In this document: one piece after another, positions 13,051-21,446 of the stretch | How the letters are laid out: each line of letters begins with the position of its first letter | How positions within the stretch are numbered: position 1 is the stretch's first letter | Assembly: GCF_900182665.1 (NCBI RefSeq) | Contig: NZ_FXTL01000002.1 | Location: 124,001 to 188,000 of the forward strand | Length of the DNA stretch: 64,000 nucleotides | Origin: Propioniciclava tarda | GTDB taxonomy: Bacteria > Actinomycetota > Actinomycetes > Propionibacteriales > Propionibacteriaceae | Direction: 5' to 3' | The notes under the pieces: generated by a model | The model's input: the letters and a program-made list of their open reading frames with translations, nothing else | Database searches by the model: none | What the model was told of the DNA's origin: nothing | Made by a program: the position numbers and the translations under genes

Positions 13051-14241
13051 ATGAGCAGGCTGTTCACGTCGGAGTCCGTGACCGAAGGGCACCCGGACAA
13101 GGTCGCTGACGCGGTCTCGGACGCCGTCCTCGACGCCCTCCTGGCCCAAGACCCGCGGTCGCGGGTGGCCGTCGAGACGCTCGTGACCACCGGCACGGTC
13201 GTCGTGGCGGGAGAGGTGACGACCGAGGCCTACGCCGACATTTCCGGCATCGCGCGCGAGCGCATCCTCGCGATCGGCTACGACCGCGCGGAGGCGTCCT
13301 TCGACGGCAAGTCCTGCGGCGTCCTGGTGTCCCTGGGTGCGCAGTCGCCCGACATCGCCCAGGGCGTGGACGCCGCCGAGGAGGTCCGCCTGGACGCCGC
13401 CGACGTCGATCCGCTGGATCGGCAGGGGGCCGGCGACCAAGGTCTGATGTTCGGCTACGCCTGCACCGACACGCCGACGCTCATGCCCCTGCCCATCGAC
13501 ATCGCCCACCGCCTTTCGGAGCGGCTGGCCCAGGTGCGGCAGACCGGCGAGCTCGACTGGGTGCTGCCCGACGGCAAGACCCAAGTCACGATCGAGTACG
13601 ACGGCGACCAGGCCGTGCGCCTCGACACCGTCGTCGTGTCGACCCAGCACCTGGAGTCCGTCGACCACGCGACGATCGCCGCCGAGATTCGGGCGCGGGT
13701 CATCGATCCCGTGGTGGCGCGCTACGACATCGCGCACCCCGATCTCAAGGTGTTCGTCAACCCCACGGGCAAGTTCGTCATCGGCGGACCCATGGGCGAC
13801 GCCGGCGTCACCGGGCGCAAGATCATCGTCGACACCTACGGCGGCATGGCCCGCCACGGCGGCGGCGCGTTCTCGGGCAAGGACCCCTCCAAGGTCGACC
13901 GCTCCGCGGCGTACGCCATGCGCTGGGTCGCCAAGAACGTGGTCGCCGCTGGGCTCGCGACCCGCTGCGAAGTGCAGGTGGCGTACGCCATCGGGCGGGC
14001 GCATCCGGTCGGCTTTTACACCCAGTGCTTCGGCACCGAGACGGTTCCGGTCGAGCAGATCAACGACGCCGTGCTGAGCGTCTTCGACCTCCGTCCGGCG
14101 GCGATCATCCGTGACCTCGACCTGCTGCGTCCGATCTACTCGCAAGTGACGAACTACGGTCACTTCGGCCGCGAGTTGGACGTCATGACCTGGGAGCGCA
14201 CCGATCGGGCGGAGGCCTTGGCGGCGGCCGTCCGCGGCTGA
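13051..14241 (+). CDS. metK: S-adenosylmethionine synthetase
   Basis: 396 residues. It makes SAM from ATP and methionine. The hallmark segments are [10 protein letters not shown], the loop around DQGLMFGYA, the P-loop-like [16 protein letters not shown] and the C-terminal GHFGRE. It probably shares a transcript with ahcY (14-base gap). Confidence 0.97.
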   Translation: MSRLFTSESVTEGHPDKVADAVSDAVLDALLAQDPRSRVAVETLVTTGTVVVAGEVTTEAYADISGIARERILAIGYDRAEASFDGKSCGVLVSLGAQSPDIAQGVDAAEEVRLDAADVDPLDRQGAGDQGLMFGYACTDTPTLMPLPIDIAHRLSERLAQVRQTGELDWVLPDGKTQVTIEYDGDQAVRLDTVVVSTQHLESVDHATIAAEIRARVIDPVVARYDIAHPDLKVFVNPTGKFVIGGPMGDAGVTGRKIIVDTYGGMARHGGGAFSGKDPSKVDRSAAYAMRWVAKNVVAAGLATRCEVQVAYAIGRAHPVGFYTQCFGTETVPVEQINDAVLSVFDLRPAAIIRDLDLLRPIYSQVTNYGHFGRELDVMTWERTDRAEALAAAVRG

Positions 14242-14270
14242 GCGGGCGGGTTTTCGTCGGGGCCGGGTGG

Positions 14271-14276
14271 CAGGAT
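14271..14276 (+). promoter_or_regulatory. Putative -10 box of priA
   Basis: CAGGAT lies 7 bases before the priA ATG with no ribosome site, as expected for a leaderless start. Confidence 0.3.
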
Positions 14277-14283
14277 CGTCTCC

Positions 14284-16245
14284 ATGACGACCTCGCCGGA
14301 GCCGCGCCTCATCGCGCAGGTCGCCGTCGACGTCTCGCTGCCGCACCTCGACCGTGTCTTCGACTACGAGGTCCCGGCCAAGGATCGCGACGCCGTCGCG
14401 CCCGGTGTGCGGGTGCGGGTCCGGTTCGCCGGCAAGCTGCGGGACGGGTTCGTCCTGGGCCTGACCGATACCTCGGACGCCGGCGACAAGTTGCGTCCGC
14501 TGGAGCGGGTGCTGTCGCCCGAGGTGGTGCTCACACCGCCTGTCGCGGCCCTGTGCCGACGGGTGGCCGATCACTACGGGGGCACCCTGGGCGACGTCCT
14601 GCGGATGGCGGTTCCGACCCGTCATGCCGCGACGGAGTCCGCGAGCCCCGTCGCCTACCCCGAGCCGGGGACGCCGCCGGCGCCGGTCGTCCTGCCTCTG
14701 TACCCGGGGGGCTCGGAGTTTCTCGGCGCGCTCGGTGAGGGACGGCCCCTGCGCGCCGCCTGGACCGCCGTGCCCGTCGCCGCCCCCCCGGGGGACTGGG
14801 CGGCCGGCTTCGCGGAGGCGGCGGGCGCCACGGTGGCGTCCGGCCGGGGTGTCGTTCTGGTCGTCCCGGACGCCGCGGCCCTCGCCGTCCTGGCCAGCGC
14901 CTGCACGGAGGCCTTCGGCGCCGGCTCGTTCGTGACGCTCAGCGCCGACCTTGGTCCGGCGGCCCGCTATCGGGCCTTCCTGGCGGCCGTGCGGGGAGGC
15001 GTCCGCCTGGTGCTCGGCACCAGGAACGCTGTCTACGCGCCGGTGCCCGACCTCGGACTGATCGCGGTGTGGGACGAGGGCAACGATTCCCTGGCCGAGC
15101 CCCGGGCCCCCTACCCGCACGCGCGGGAGGTCGCCGCGCTTCGGGCCGCCGAGCAGCACTGCGCGCTGCTGATCGCGGGGTACGCGCGCACGGCTGAGAC
15201 CCAGGCGCTGGTCGAGCGCGGTTGGCTCGTGCCGCTGGTACTGCCGCCGGCCGAGGCCCGGCGGATCGCTCCGGTGGTGCGCATCGCGTCCGACACGGAC
15301 TGGGCCCTCGAGCGCGATCCGGCCGCGCGCGCCGCACGCCTGCCGCACGACGTCTTCGCCGCGATCCGCCAGGGGCTGACCCAGGGCCCGGTGCTGGTCC
15401 AGGTGCCCCGCGCCGGGTACGTCTCGACCGTCGCCTGCGAGGCCTGTCGAGCGACCGCCCGGTGCCCGCGCTGCTCGCGGCTGCTCCGTGGCGAGGCGGG
15501 CGACGCGGCCCTGCGGCTGACCTGCGCGCTGTGCGGTCCGGTGGGGGGCGGCTGGGCCTGCTCCGAGTGCGGTGGACGCCGGCTCCGGGCGCCGCGCGTC
15601 GGCGTCCGGCGGACGGCCGAAGAGCTGGGTAAGGCCTTCCCGCAGACCCGTGTGATCGAGTCCTGGTCCGGACGCCTCGTGGCGAGTGTGCCGGACGAGC
15701 CGGCGCTCGTGCTGGCCACTCCGGGGGCCGAGCCGACCGCCGACCAGGGGTACGCGGCAGCGGTGCTGCTCGACACGTGGCTGCTGTTGAACCGCGCCGA
15801 CCTGCGGGCGGCCGAGGAGGCGCTGAGGCGGTGGACTGGCGTCTGCGCCCTGGTCCGGCCGGCGGACCGCGGCGGAACCGTCATGGCGGTGGGGGAGGCG
15901 GACGCCCGCGCGCTGCAGGCCCTGGTCCGGCTGGACCCGGTGGGGTTCGCGGAGCGCGAGCTGGCCGATCGACGCGCGGCTGGCTTCCCACCCGCCGCGA
16001 AGCTGGTGGTGGTCGAGGGCTCGCGGCAAGCCGTCGACGCGTTCGACTCGGTGGCCGCTGCCGTCCCTCAGGTGGAGCGGTTCGGCCCCTTGGCGCTGGA
16101 CGAGGAGCACTGGCGGCTCAGCCTCCGCACGACCCCGGCACGGGCGTCCGACCTGCTCTCGGCCCTGCGCGCCGAAGCCGGACGCCGGTCGAGCGCGAAG
16201 GAGTCCGCGGTGCGAATCACCGTCGACCCGCAAGAGATCGACTAG
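14284..16245 (+). CDS. priA: Primosomal protein N' (PriA), helicase-inactive actinobacterial form
   Basis: 653 residues. The N-terminal 3'-DNA-binding domain (VDVSLPHLDRVFDYEVP) and the two Cys clusters of the zinc-binding region (CEACRATARCPRC, CALC, CSEC) are clear. The helicase lobes are recognisable, but Walker A is missing and the DEEH box is replaced by DEGN. ATP-driven unwinding is therefore unlikely, as noted for other actinobacterial PriA proteins. It probably acts as a scaffold in replication restart. A strong terminator follows 15 bases after the stop. Confidence 0.93.
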   Translation: MTTSPEPRLIAQVAVDVSLPHLDRVFDYEVPAKDRDAVAPGVRVRVRFAGKLRDGFVLGLTDTSDAGDKLRPLERVLSPEVVLTPPVAALCRRVADHYGGTLGDVLRMAVPTRHAATESASPVAYPEPGTPPAPVVLPLYPGGSEFLGALGEGRPLRAAWTAVPVAAPPGDWAAGFAEAAGATVASGRGVVLVVPDAAALAVLASACTEAFGAGSFVTLSADLGPAARYRAFLAAVRGGVRLVLGTRNAVYAPVPDLGLIAVWDEGNDSLAEPRAPYPHAREVAALRAAEQHCALLIAGYARTAETQALVERGWLVPLVLPPAEARRIAPVVRIASDTDWALERDPAARAARLPHDVFAAIRQGLTQGPVLVQVPRAGYVSTVACEACRATARCPRCSRLLRGEAGDAALRLTCALCGPVGGGWACSECGGRRLRAPRVGVRRTAEELGKAFPQTRVIESWSGRLVASVPDEPALVLATPGAEPTADQGYAAAVLLDTWLLLNRADLRAAEEALRRWTGVCALVRPADRGGTVMAVGEADARALQALVRLDPVGFAERELADRRAAGFPPAAKLVVVEGSRQAVDAFDSVAAAVPQVERFGPLALDEEHWRLSLRTTPARASDLLSALRAEAGRRSSAKESAVRITVDPQEID

Positions 16246-16260
16246 CTCGTCTAGACAAAC

Positions 16261-16294
16261 GAAGGCCGCCGGGCGTGATCGCCGGGCGGCCTTC
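16261..16294 (+). terminator. Strong bidirectional terminator hairpin
   Basis: GAAGGCCGCC pairs perfectly with GGCGGCCTTC, then one G-G mismatch, then GGCG/CGCC around a TGAT loop. It follows priA on the plus strand and the tiny minus-strand ORF at 16315-16347, so it can stop both. Confidence 0.85.
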
Positions 16295-16314
16295 GCGTGA
16301 GATGTGGTGGGCTC

Positions 16315-16347
16315 TTAGCCCCTGACCTTCTCAGAGAGTTCTGCCAT
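16315..16347 (-). CDS. Possible 10-residue peptide gene
   Basis: Minus strand: GGAGGAGGGAG, a very strong ribosome site, then an ATG and the peptide MAELSEKVRG, a TAA stop, and the bidirectional terminator 20 bases on. It diverges from fmt, with about 95 bases between the starts. A strong ribosome site, a stop and an adjacent terminator suggest an expressed mini-gene or a small RNA with a coding leader. I do not recognise the peptide. It may equally be a fortuitous ORF. Confidence 0.4.
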   Translation of the reverse strand: MAELSEKVRG

Positions 16348-16428
16348 AACGCCGCTCCCTCCTCCGGGTGTCCGGGTGCTTCCCGGTTGCGTGCATGCTA
16401 CGTCGTCGGAGTGCGTCAGGGAAGGGCC

Positions 16429-16434
16429 TAGGGT
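16429..16434 (+). promoter_or_regulatory. Putative -10 box of fmt
   Basis: TAGGGT lies 7 bases before the GTG of fmt with no ribosome site between, so a leaderless start is likely. Confidence 0.45.
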
Positions 16435-16441
16435 TGGTGTC

Positions 16442-17365
16442 GTGCGACTCGTCTTTGCCGGCACCCCCGAGGTGGCGCTTCCGTCCCTGGAGCTGCTGGC
16501 AAACTCCGGTCACGAGGTGGTCGCGGTCGTCACCAGACCGGACGCCGCTCGCGGCCGCTCGGCACGTCCTGTCCCGTCGCCGGTGGGCGAATGGGCAGCG
16601 GACCACGGCGTGGTGGCGCTGAAGCCGGCCAAGGCGTCCGACCCGGACTTCCTCGCTCAGCTCGCGGACCTCGCCCCGGACGCCTGCCCGGTCGTCGCCT
16701 ACGGCAACCTGCTGACGCAGCCGGCCCTCGACATTCCCGCCTACGGCTGGATCAACCTGCACTTCTCGCTCCTCCCGCGCTGGCGTGGGGCGGCGCCGGT
16801 GCAGCGCACGATCATGGCCGGGGACGCCGTGGCGGGGGCGACGACGTTCCGTCTGACGCGTCCGCTGGATGCGGGGCCCGTCTACCGAACGCTCACCCAC
16901 CCACTGGACGGTACTGAGACGGCCGGCGAGTTGCTGTCCGCGCTCTCGCACACAGGCGCGCGGCTCTTGCTGGACACGCTCGACGACCTGAGCTCCCGGA
17001 CGCCGACCGAGCAAACCACGCACGGCATGACCCTGGCGCCGAAGCTCACCGTCGACGAGGCGCGGCTGGACTGGAGCCTAGCGGGCGAGCACCTCGATCG
17101 ATTGATCCGGGGGTGCTCGCCGGATCCGATGGCCTGGACGACCCTGCACGGCGAGCGGGTCAAGGTCGCGCTGGCCCGGCCCCTGCCGTCGAGTGACCTG
17201 GAGCCCGGGCAGCTCCGCCCCGAGCGTCGACGCCTACTGGTCGGCACCGGCACCGTCGATCTGGAGCTGATCAGAGTGCTGCCCCAGGGCAAGAAGGAGA
17301 TGCCCGGGGCCGACTGGGGACGCGGCCTCAAGGCGTCCGATCTCGCCTTCGATCCGGTGGCGTGA
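16442..17365 (+). CDS. fmt: Methionyl-tRNA formyltransferase
   Basis: 307 residues. It formylates initiator Met-tRNA using 10-formyltetrahydrofolate. The start of the fold is RLVFAGTPEVA and the catalytic loop is SLLPRWRGAAPVQ. The C-terminal OB-like tRNA-binding domain is complete. The GTG at 16442 is used rather than the in-frame ATG at 16376, because the family begins at this point and a -10 box lies directly before it. The stop overlaps the rsmB start. Confidence 0.95.
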   Translation: MRLVFAGTPEVALPSLELLANSGHEVVAVVTRPDAARGRSARPVPSPVGEWAADHGVVALKPAKASDPDFLAQLADLAPDACPVVAYGNLLTQPALDIPAYGWINLHFSLLPRWRGAAPVQRTIMAGDAVAGATTFRLTRPLDAGPVYRTLTHPLDGTETAGELLSALSHTGARLLLDTLDDLSSRTPTEQTTHGMTLAPKLTVDEARLDWSLAGEHLDRLIRGCSPDPMAWTTLHGERVKVALARPLPSSDLEPGQLRPERRRLLVGTGTVDLELIRVLPQGKKEMPGADWGRGLKASDLAFDPVA

Positions 17366-18711
17366 TGCCGCATCAGCGACTGGCTCGTCGGCGTCCGGAT
17401 GCGGCTCGCGTCCTGGCGTACCGCACCCTGCGCGCCGTGTCGTCCGAGGGCGCCTACACGAACCTCGAGCTCGGCCGCCGGCTCGCCGACGCCGGCCTGG
17501 ACGCCCGCGATGCCGCCTTCGCCACCGAGTTGGTGTCGGGCACGTCCCGCCTTCAGGGCACGTACGACCGCGTGCTGGCGGAGGCGTCCGGACGGCCCAG
17601 CAGCGGCCTCAAGCCGGACGCCCTGGACGCCCTCCGACTGGGGACGCACCAGCTGCTCTCGATGCGCGTCCCACAGCGGGCGGCGGTGGCCGCCACGGTT
17701 GAGCTGGCCGGAGCCGAGATCGGCGAGAAGGTGGTCGGCCTGACGAACGCCGTGCTGCGGAAGGTCGCAGCGAAGTCGTTGGACGAGTGGGTCGCGCTGC
17801 TGTCGGCCGGCGAGGACGCCGTCGGCGCCCTGGCCACCCGGACGCATCACCCGCGCTGGATCGCACAGGCGTACGTCGACCTGCTGGGCGACGAGGCCGA
17901 GGCGGGCCTCGCCGCGAACAACGAGCCCCCGGTGACGACCCTGGTGGTCCGCCCGGGCTTGGCGAACACGACCGAGCTGGCCGGCGAGCGGACGTCGCAC
18001 AGCCCGTTCGGAGCACGGCGGGCGGGTAATCCCGGCGACGTGCCGGCGGTGCGGGAGGGTCGCGCGGGCGTCCAGGATGAGGGCTCTCAGCTCGTGGCGT
18101 GGGCCCTGGCGCGTCCGGACGCCCCGGCCGGGCCGTGGCTCGACCTGTGTGCCGGCCCGGGCGGCAAGGCGGCCTTGCTGGCGGGCCTGGCCATCGCCGC
18201 CGGGCAGCGGTTGCTGGCGTCCGAGGTCTCGGAGCATCGCGCGGCCCTGGTGGCGCAGAGCCTCCGCGCCTACGGCGGCGACCACGCGCCGGTGGTGATC
18301 TGCGCCGACGGCACACGTCCCGCGTGGCGTGACGGCGCGTTCGCGCGCGTCATGGCGGATGTCCCCTGCACCGGCCTGGGAGCCCTGCGTCGGCGTCCGG
18401 AGTCTCGCTGGCGACGCAGCGAGTCGGACCTCGACGACCTCGTGCCGCTGCAACGCGCCCTGCTCGACTCGGCGCTGGATGCCGCCGCGCCGGGCGGGGT
18501 CGTCGCGTACGTCACCTGCTCGCCGCACCGCCGCGAAACGGTCGAGATCGTGGACGCCGCCGTCGCGGCCCGGCCCGGACGCGTCCGCCGGCTGACGGCG
18601 TCCGACTGGCTGACCGGCGTGGCCGACTGCGCAGTCGGCGACGACGTCCAGCTGTGGCCGCACCGGCACGGCACGGACGCGATGTTCCTGTCGTTGCTGC
18701 GCGTCGACTGA
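17362..18711 (+). CDS. rsmB: 16S rRNA cytosine-967 C5-methyltransferase
   Basis: 449 residues. The N-terminal NusB-like RNA-binding domain (about 10-150) is followed by a class I SAM methyltransferase (CAGPGGKAALL). The two Cys motifs are DVPCTGLG and TCSPH. Sequence between about 205 and 245 looks like a lineage-specific insertion. It is coupled to fmt (GTGA), the common fmt-rsmB order. Confidence 0.93.
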   Translation: MMPHQRLARRRPDAARVLAYRTLRAVSSEGAYTNLELGRRLADAGLDARDAAFATELVSGTSRLQGTYDRVLAEASGRPSSGLKPDALDALRLGTHQLLSMRVPQRAAVAATVELAGAEIGEKVVGLTNAVLRKVAAKSLDEWVALLSAGEDAVGALATRTHHPRWIAQAYVDLLGDEAEAGLAANNEPPVTTLVVRPGLANTTELAGERTSHSPFGARRAGNPGDVPAVREGRAGVQDEGSQLVAWALARPDAPAGPWLDLCAGPGGKAALLAGLAIAAGQRLLASEVSEHRAALVAQSLRAYGGDHAPVVICADGTRPAWRDGAFARVMADVPCTGLGALRRRPESRWRRSESDLDDLVPLQRALLDSALDAAAPGGVVAYVTCSPHRRETVEIVDAAVAARPGRVRRLTASDWLTGVADCAVGDDVQLWPHRHGTDAMFLSLLRVD

Positions 18712-18717
18712 CCCGGA

Positions 18718-18754
18718 GTGTCGAGCCTGCCACCCGCGTTGCAGCGATCGACAC
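18718..18754. promoter_or_regulatory. Inverted repeat upstream of the reductase-like gene
   Basis: GTGTCGA (18718-18724) and TCGACAC (18748-18754) form a perfect 7-base inverted repeat with a 23-base spacer. It lies between rsmB and the next ATG and could be a weak terminator or an operator. Confidence 0.25.
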
Positions 18755-18767
18755 CACAGGAGGTTCC

Positions 18768-19382
18768 ATGAAGATCGCAGTTCTCGGCACCGGCATCGTC
18801 GGACGCACGCTCGCGCACGGCCTGGCCGACGAAGGCCACCAGATCGCCATCGGCAGCCGAGCCGGCGGCCCGGTCGACGGCTGGGAGGGAGCCGTCGGCA
18901 CCTTCGCCGAGCTCCTCGTGGACGCCGACGTCGCGGTCCTCGCGGTCAAGGGCTCGGTCGCTGAGAACCTCGTCCGCTCGCTGGCCTCGAACCTCGCCGG
19001 CAAGGTCGTCATCGACACCACGAACCCCATCGCGGACGCCCCGCCCGTCGACGGCGTCCTGACGTTCTTCACCACGGGCGACTCGTTGCTGGAGCGACTC
19101 GCCGCGGCCGCGCCGGAAGCGTCCTTCGTGAAGGCCTTCAACAGCGTCGGCGCGGCCCGGATGGTGCATCCGACGTATCAGGAGGGGCGTCCGAGCATGT
19201 TCATGTGCGGCCCAGACGTTGCCAAGGGCGTGGTCGCCCCGCTCGTGGAGTCGCTCGGCTGGGAGGTCGAGGACATGGGTGGTCCGGTGTCGGCGAGGGC
19301 CATCGAGGCGCTGTGCATGCTGTGGTGCATCCGGGGCTTCAACAACGGCGAATGGACCCACGCCTTCAAGCTGCTGCACTGA
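18768..19382 (+). CDS. NADPH-dependent F420 reductase-like oxidoreductase
   Basis: 204 residues. The N-terminal Rossmann fold reads MKIAVLGTGIVGRTLAHGL. The conserved VVIDTTNPI and VKAFNSVGA place it in the F420_oxidored/NADP-binding family. The second substrate domain is short, so the true substrate (F420 or another) is unclear. CAGGAGG precedes the ATG by 6 bases. The role is inferred from family only. Confidence 0.75.
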   Translation: MKIAVLGTGIVGRTLAHGLADEGHQIAIGSRAGGPVDGWEGAVGTFAELLVDADVAVLAVKGSVAENLVRSLASNLAGKVVIDTTNPIADAPPVDGVLTFFTTGDSLLERLAAAAPEASFVKAFNSVGAARMVHPTYQEGRPSMFMCGPDVAKGVVAPLVESLGWEVEDMGGPVSARAIEALCMLWCIRGFNNGEWTHAFKLLH

Positions 19383-19411
19383 GCCTTCAAGCTCCTGCGC
19401 AGAGCTGCTGC

Positions 19412-19417
19412 CAGACT
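19412..19417 (+). promoter_or_regulatory. Putative -10 box of the PH-like membrane protein
   Basis: CAGACT lies 7 bases before the ATG at 19425 and no ribosome site is apparent. Confidence 0.3.
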
Positions 19418-19424
19418 TGAGTTC

Positions 19425-19889
19425 ATGCCCGACACGACGGATCAGGTGGTCAGCGACCTCTACAGCCCGCTCATCGGAGTGGCCTACCTGGCCTTGCTTC
19501 CGCTCTGGCTGCTGCTTTTCGTGAAGCAGGTCAACTCGGCGGACGCGGCCAGCCCATGGACCGCCCTCTACGCGGCGGGCGTCCTCTTCTCGATCGCGCA
19601 GTTCTGGCGAGGCCTGGGCCTGCTGCGGCAACGGGTCCGGGCCGACGCCAGGGGCGTCCGGATGGAGGGACTCGGCGGCTTCGACCTGTCGTGGTCGCAG
19701 CTGGCCTCGCTGAAGGGGCAGTCTCGCCCCAGGGCCGGGTACGTCGTGATGACCCTGCGGGACGGCCAGAAGGTGACCAGCGACTACCTCATCGGCCGGG
19801 CCAAGACTCGCCGGTTCGAGGTCAAGCCGGACGCCCTCGAGCCACTTCTTGCCCTGGCCGCTCGGCAGGGCGTGACCGTCGAGCGATAG
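19425..19889 (+). CDS. Small membrane protein with PH-like domain
   Basis: 154 residues. Two hydrophobic segments (about 15-34 and 45-64) are followed by a soluble beta-rich part (RADARGVRMEGLGGFDLSWSQLASL and on) resembling bacterial PH domains. I cannot assign a function. It lies between the reductase-like gene and rpe. Confidence 0.6.
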   Translation: MPDTTDQVVSDLYSPLIGVAYLALLPLWLLLFVKQVNSADAASPWTALYAAGVLFSIAQFWRGLGLLRQRVRADARGVRMEGLGGFDLSWSQLASLKGQSRPRAGYVVMTLRDGQKVTSDYLIGRAKTRRFEVKPDALEPLLALAARQGVTVER

Positions 19890-19892
19890 GGT
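19887..19892 (+). promoter_or_regulatory. Putative -10 box of rpe
   Basis: TAGGGT overlaps the end of the upstream gene and lies 7 bases before the rpe GTG. This supports a leaderless rpe transcript. Confidence 0.4.
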
Positions 19893-19899
19893 CGCGAGC

Positions 19900-20577
19900 G
19901 TGGCGAACCGCATCCATCCCAGCATCCTCAACGCAAATCTGGCCGCGCTCGACAGCGAGATCGCGCGCATCCCGAGCGCGGACGCGATCCACCTCGACGT
20001 CATGGATGGCCACTTCGTGCCCAACCTCACCCTCGGCCTGCCCGTCATCGAGTGCCTGCGCAAGAACAACGCCGGACGCTTCCTCGACATCCATCTCATG
20101 ATCGAGAACGCGGACGTCTGGGCCCCGCAGTACGCCGAGCTGGGCTGCGAGTCCGTGACGTTCCACCTGGAGGCGTCCCAGGCCCCGATCCGGACGGCCC
20201 GGCAGCTGCGCAGCCTGGGCTCGCGGGCGGCCGTGGGCCTGCGTCCACAGACGCCGATCGAGCCGCTGGCCGACATCATCACCGAGTTCGACATGATCCT
20301 GATCATGACCGTGGACCCCGGCTTTGGGGGCCAGCGCTTCCTGGACGGCATGCTCGGCAAGATCGCCCGGACACGTCAGCTCGTGAAGGCGTCCGGCACC
20401 GACATCTGGATTCAGGTCGACGGGGGAGTCTCCGAGGAGACCATCGATCGCTGCGTGGACGCCGGCGCGGACGTGTTCGTCGCCGGCTCGGCCGTGTTCC
20501 GGTCGGACGACCCGGACGCCGTGGTCCGCGCCCTCAAGGGCCAGGCCGACCTACGCTGCGGCTGCCGGGCGCACTGA
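19900..20577 (+). CDS. rpe: Ribulose-phosphate 3-epimerase
   Basis: 225 residues, a TIM barrel. It interconverts ribulose 5-phosphate and xylulose 5-phosphate in the pentose phosphate pathway. HPSILNANLAAL, HLDVMDGHFVPN (metal-binding His and Asp), IHLMIE, TVDPGFGGQ and VDGGV are all present. It converges directly on the PAC2 gene with no spacer. Confidence 0.97.
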   Translation: MANRIHPSILNANLAALDSEIARIPSADAIHLDVMDGHFVPNLTLGLPVIECLRKNNAGRFLDIHLMIENADVWAPQYAELGCESVTFHLEASQAPIRTARQLRSLGSRAAVGLRPQTPIEPLADIITEFDMILIMTVDPGFGGQRFLDGMLGKIARTRQLVKASGTDIWIQVDGGVSEETIDRCVDAGADVFVAGSAVFRSDDPDAVVRALKGQADLRCGCRAH

Positions 20578-21372
20578 TCAGCGGTTGCGGCGCCGAAGAA
20601 AGCGCTCGGCCTCGGCCGCCAAGGCCTCGGCGACGTCGGTCTCTTCGTCGGTGTCGTAGTGCTCTTCGAGCGTCGAGATGTACGTCTGGATGTCCGGATC
20701 GTCCGCGGCGAGGTCGTTGACGCGACCCTCCCAGGCGGCGGCCTGCTGCGGCAGGTCGCGGACCTCCAGGGTGGCGTCCAAAACGTCTTCGACCTGACCC
20801 AGCAGCGCCAACGTGGCCTTGGGGTTCGGCGGCTCGGCGACGTAGTGCGGCACGGCCGCCCACAGCGTGGTCACCTCGAAGCCGGCGTTGTTGCAGGCCT
20901 GGGTGAGGACGCCGACGATGCCCGTCGGGCCCTCGTACTCCGTCGAGTTCATCGCGATCTGCACCGGACGCCGATGCGGCGCGTCGGCGAGCATCGAGCC
21001 CAGCAAGATGACGTGCTCCGGCTTGACGGACATCATCGCCGAGACCAACTTCGCGCAGAAGGCGCTCCAGTGGTAGTTCGGCTCGGGTCCGCCGATGAGC
21101 ACCAGGTCGCGCTCCGGGAGGTGGCCGACGAGCACCTCGACCGTGGGCCACTCGATGATCCGGCGTCCGTCGTCGCCGTTGATGACCACGGGACGGCTGG
21201 AGGTGAAGTCGTAGAACTCGTCGGGGTCGAGCGCGAAGGCCAACTCGGCCGAGGACAGGTCCGCAAGGTGGTCCAGGACGCCGGTCGCCGCGTCGCCGGC
21301 GTCATTCCAGCCGCCGAACGCGGCGATCACGACGGGCCGGTTCAGATCGCGGAGCGGGGACGGGCCAGACAT
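20578..21372 (-). CDS. PAC2-family protein
   Basis: 264 residues from the ATG at 21372 (an in-frame GTG lies 9 bases further out). It begins with RPVVIAAFGGWNDAGDAATG, typical of the PAC2 family, named for a eukaryotic proteasome-assembly chaperone. Actinobacterial members are widespread but their role is not settled. The acidic tail is predicted helical. A TAGAGT box on the minus strand (21380-21385) sits 7 bases before the ATG. The gene lies in the same window as arc, dop and pup but not beside them. Confidence 0.85.
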   Translation of the reverse strand: MSGPSPLRDLNRPVVIAAFGGWNDAGDAATGVLDHLADLSSAELAFALDPDEFYDFTSSRPVVINGDDGRRIIEWPTVEVLVGHLPERDLVLIGGPEPNYHWSAFCAKLVSAMMSVKPEHVILLGSMLADAPHRRPVQIAMNSTEYEGPTGIVGVLTQACNNAGFEVTTLWAAVPHYVAEPPNPKATLALLGQVEDVLDATLEVRDLPQQAAAWEGRVNDLAADDPDIQTYISTLEEHYDTDEETDVAEALAAEAERFLRRRNR

Positions 21373-21379
21373 GGCAGCC

Positions 21380-21385
21380 ACTCTA
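21380..21385 (-). promoter_or_regulatory. Putative -10 box of the PAC2 gene
   Basis: TAGAGT on the minus strand lies 7 bases before the ATG at 21372, favouring that start and a leaderless message. Confidence 0.4.
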
Positions 21386-21434
21386 CCCAGGGCGTCCGGC
21401 CGGACCGAATGGGGCCGCCGCAGCCCCAGAGAAC

Positions 21435-21440
21435 TATCCT
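21435..21440 (+). promoter_or_regulatory. Putative -10 box of metH
   Basis: TATCCT lies directly before a GTG at 21441 and 6 bases before a second in-frame GTG at 21447. A transcript starting at 21447 would be leaderless. There is no room for a cobalamin riboswitch. Confidence 0.45.
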
Positions 21441-21446
21441 GTGCCG

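Noticed and set aside
21373-21446. Cobalamin riboswitch before metH
   Set aside because: The gap to the divergent PAC2 gene is about 75 bases and is filled by two -10 boxes; the B12 box sequence is not there.
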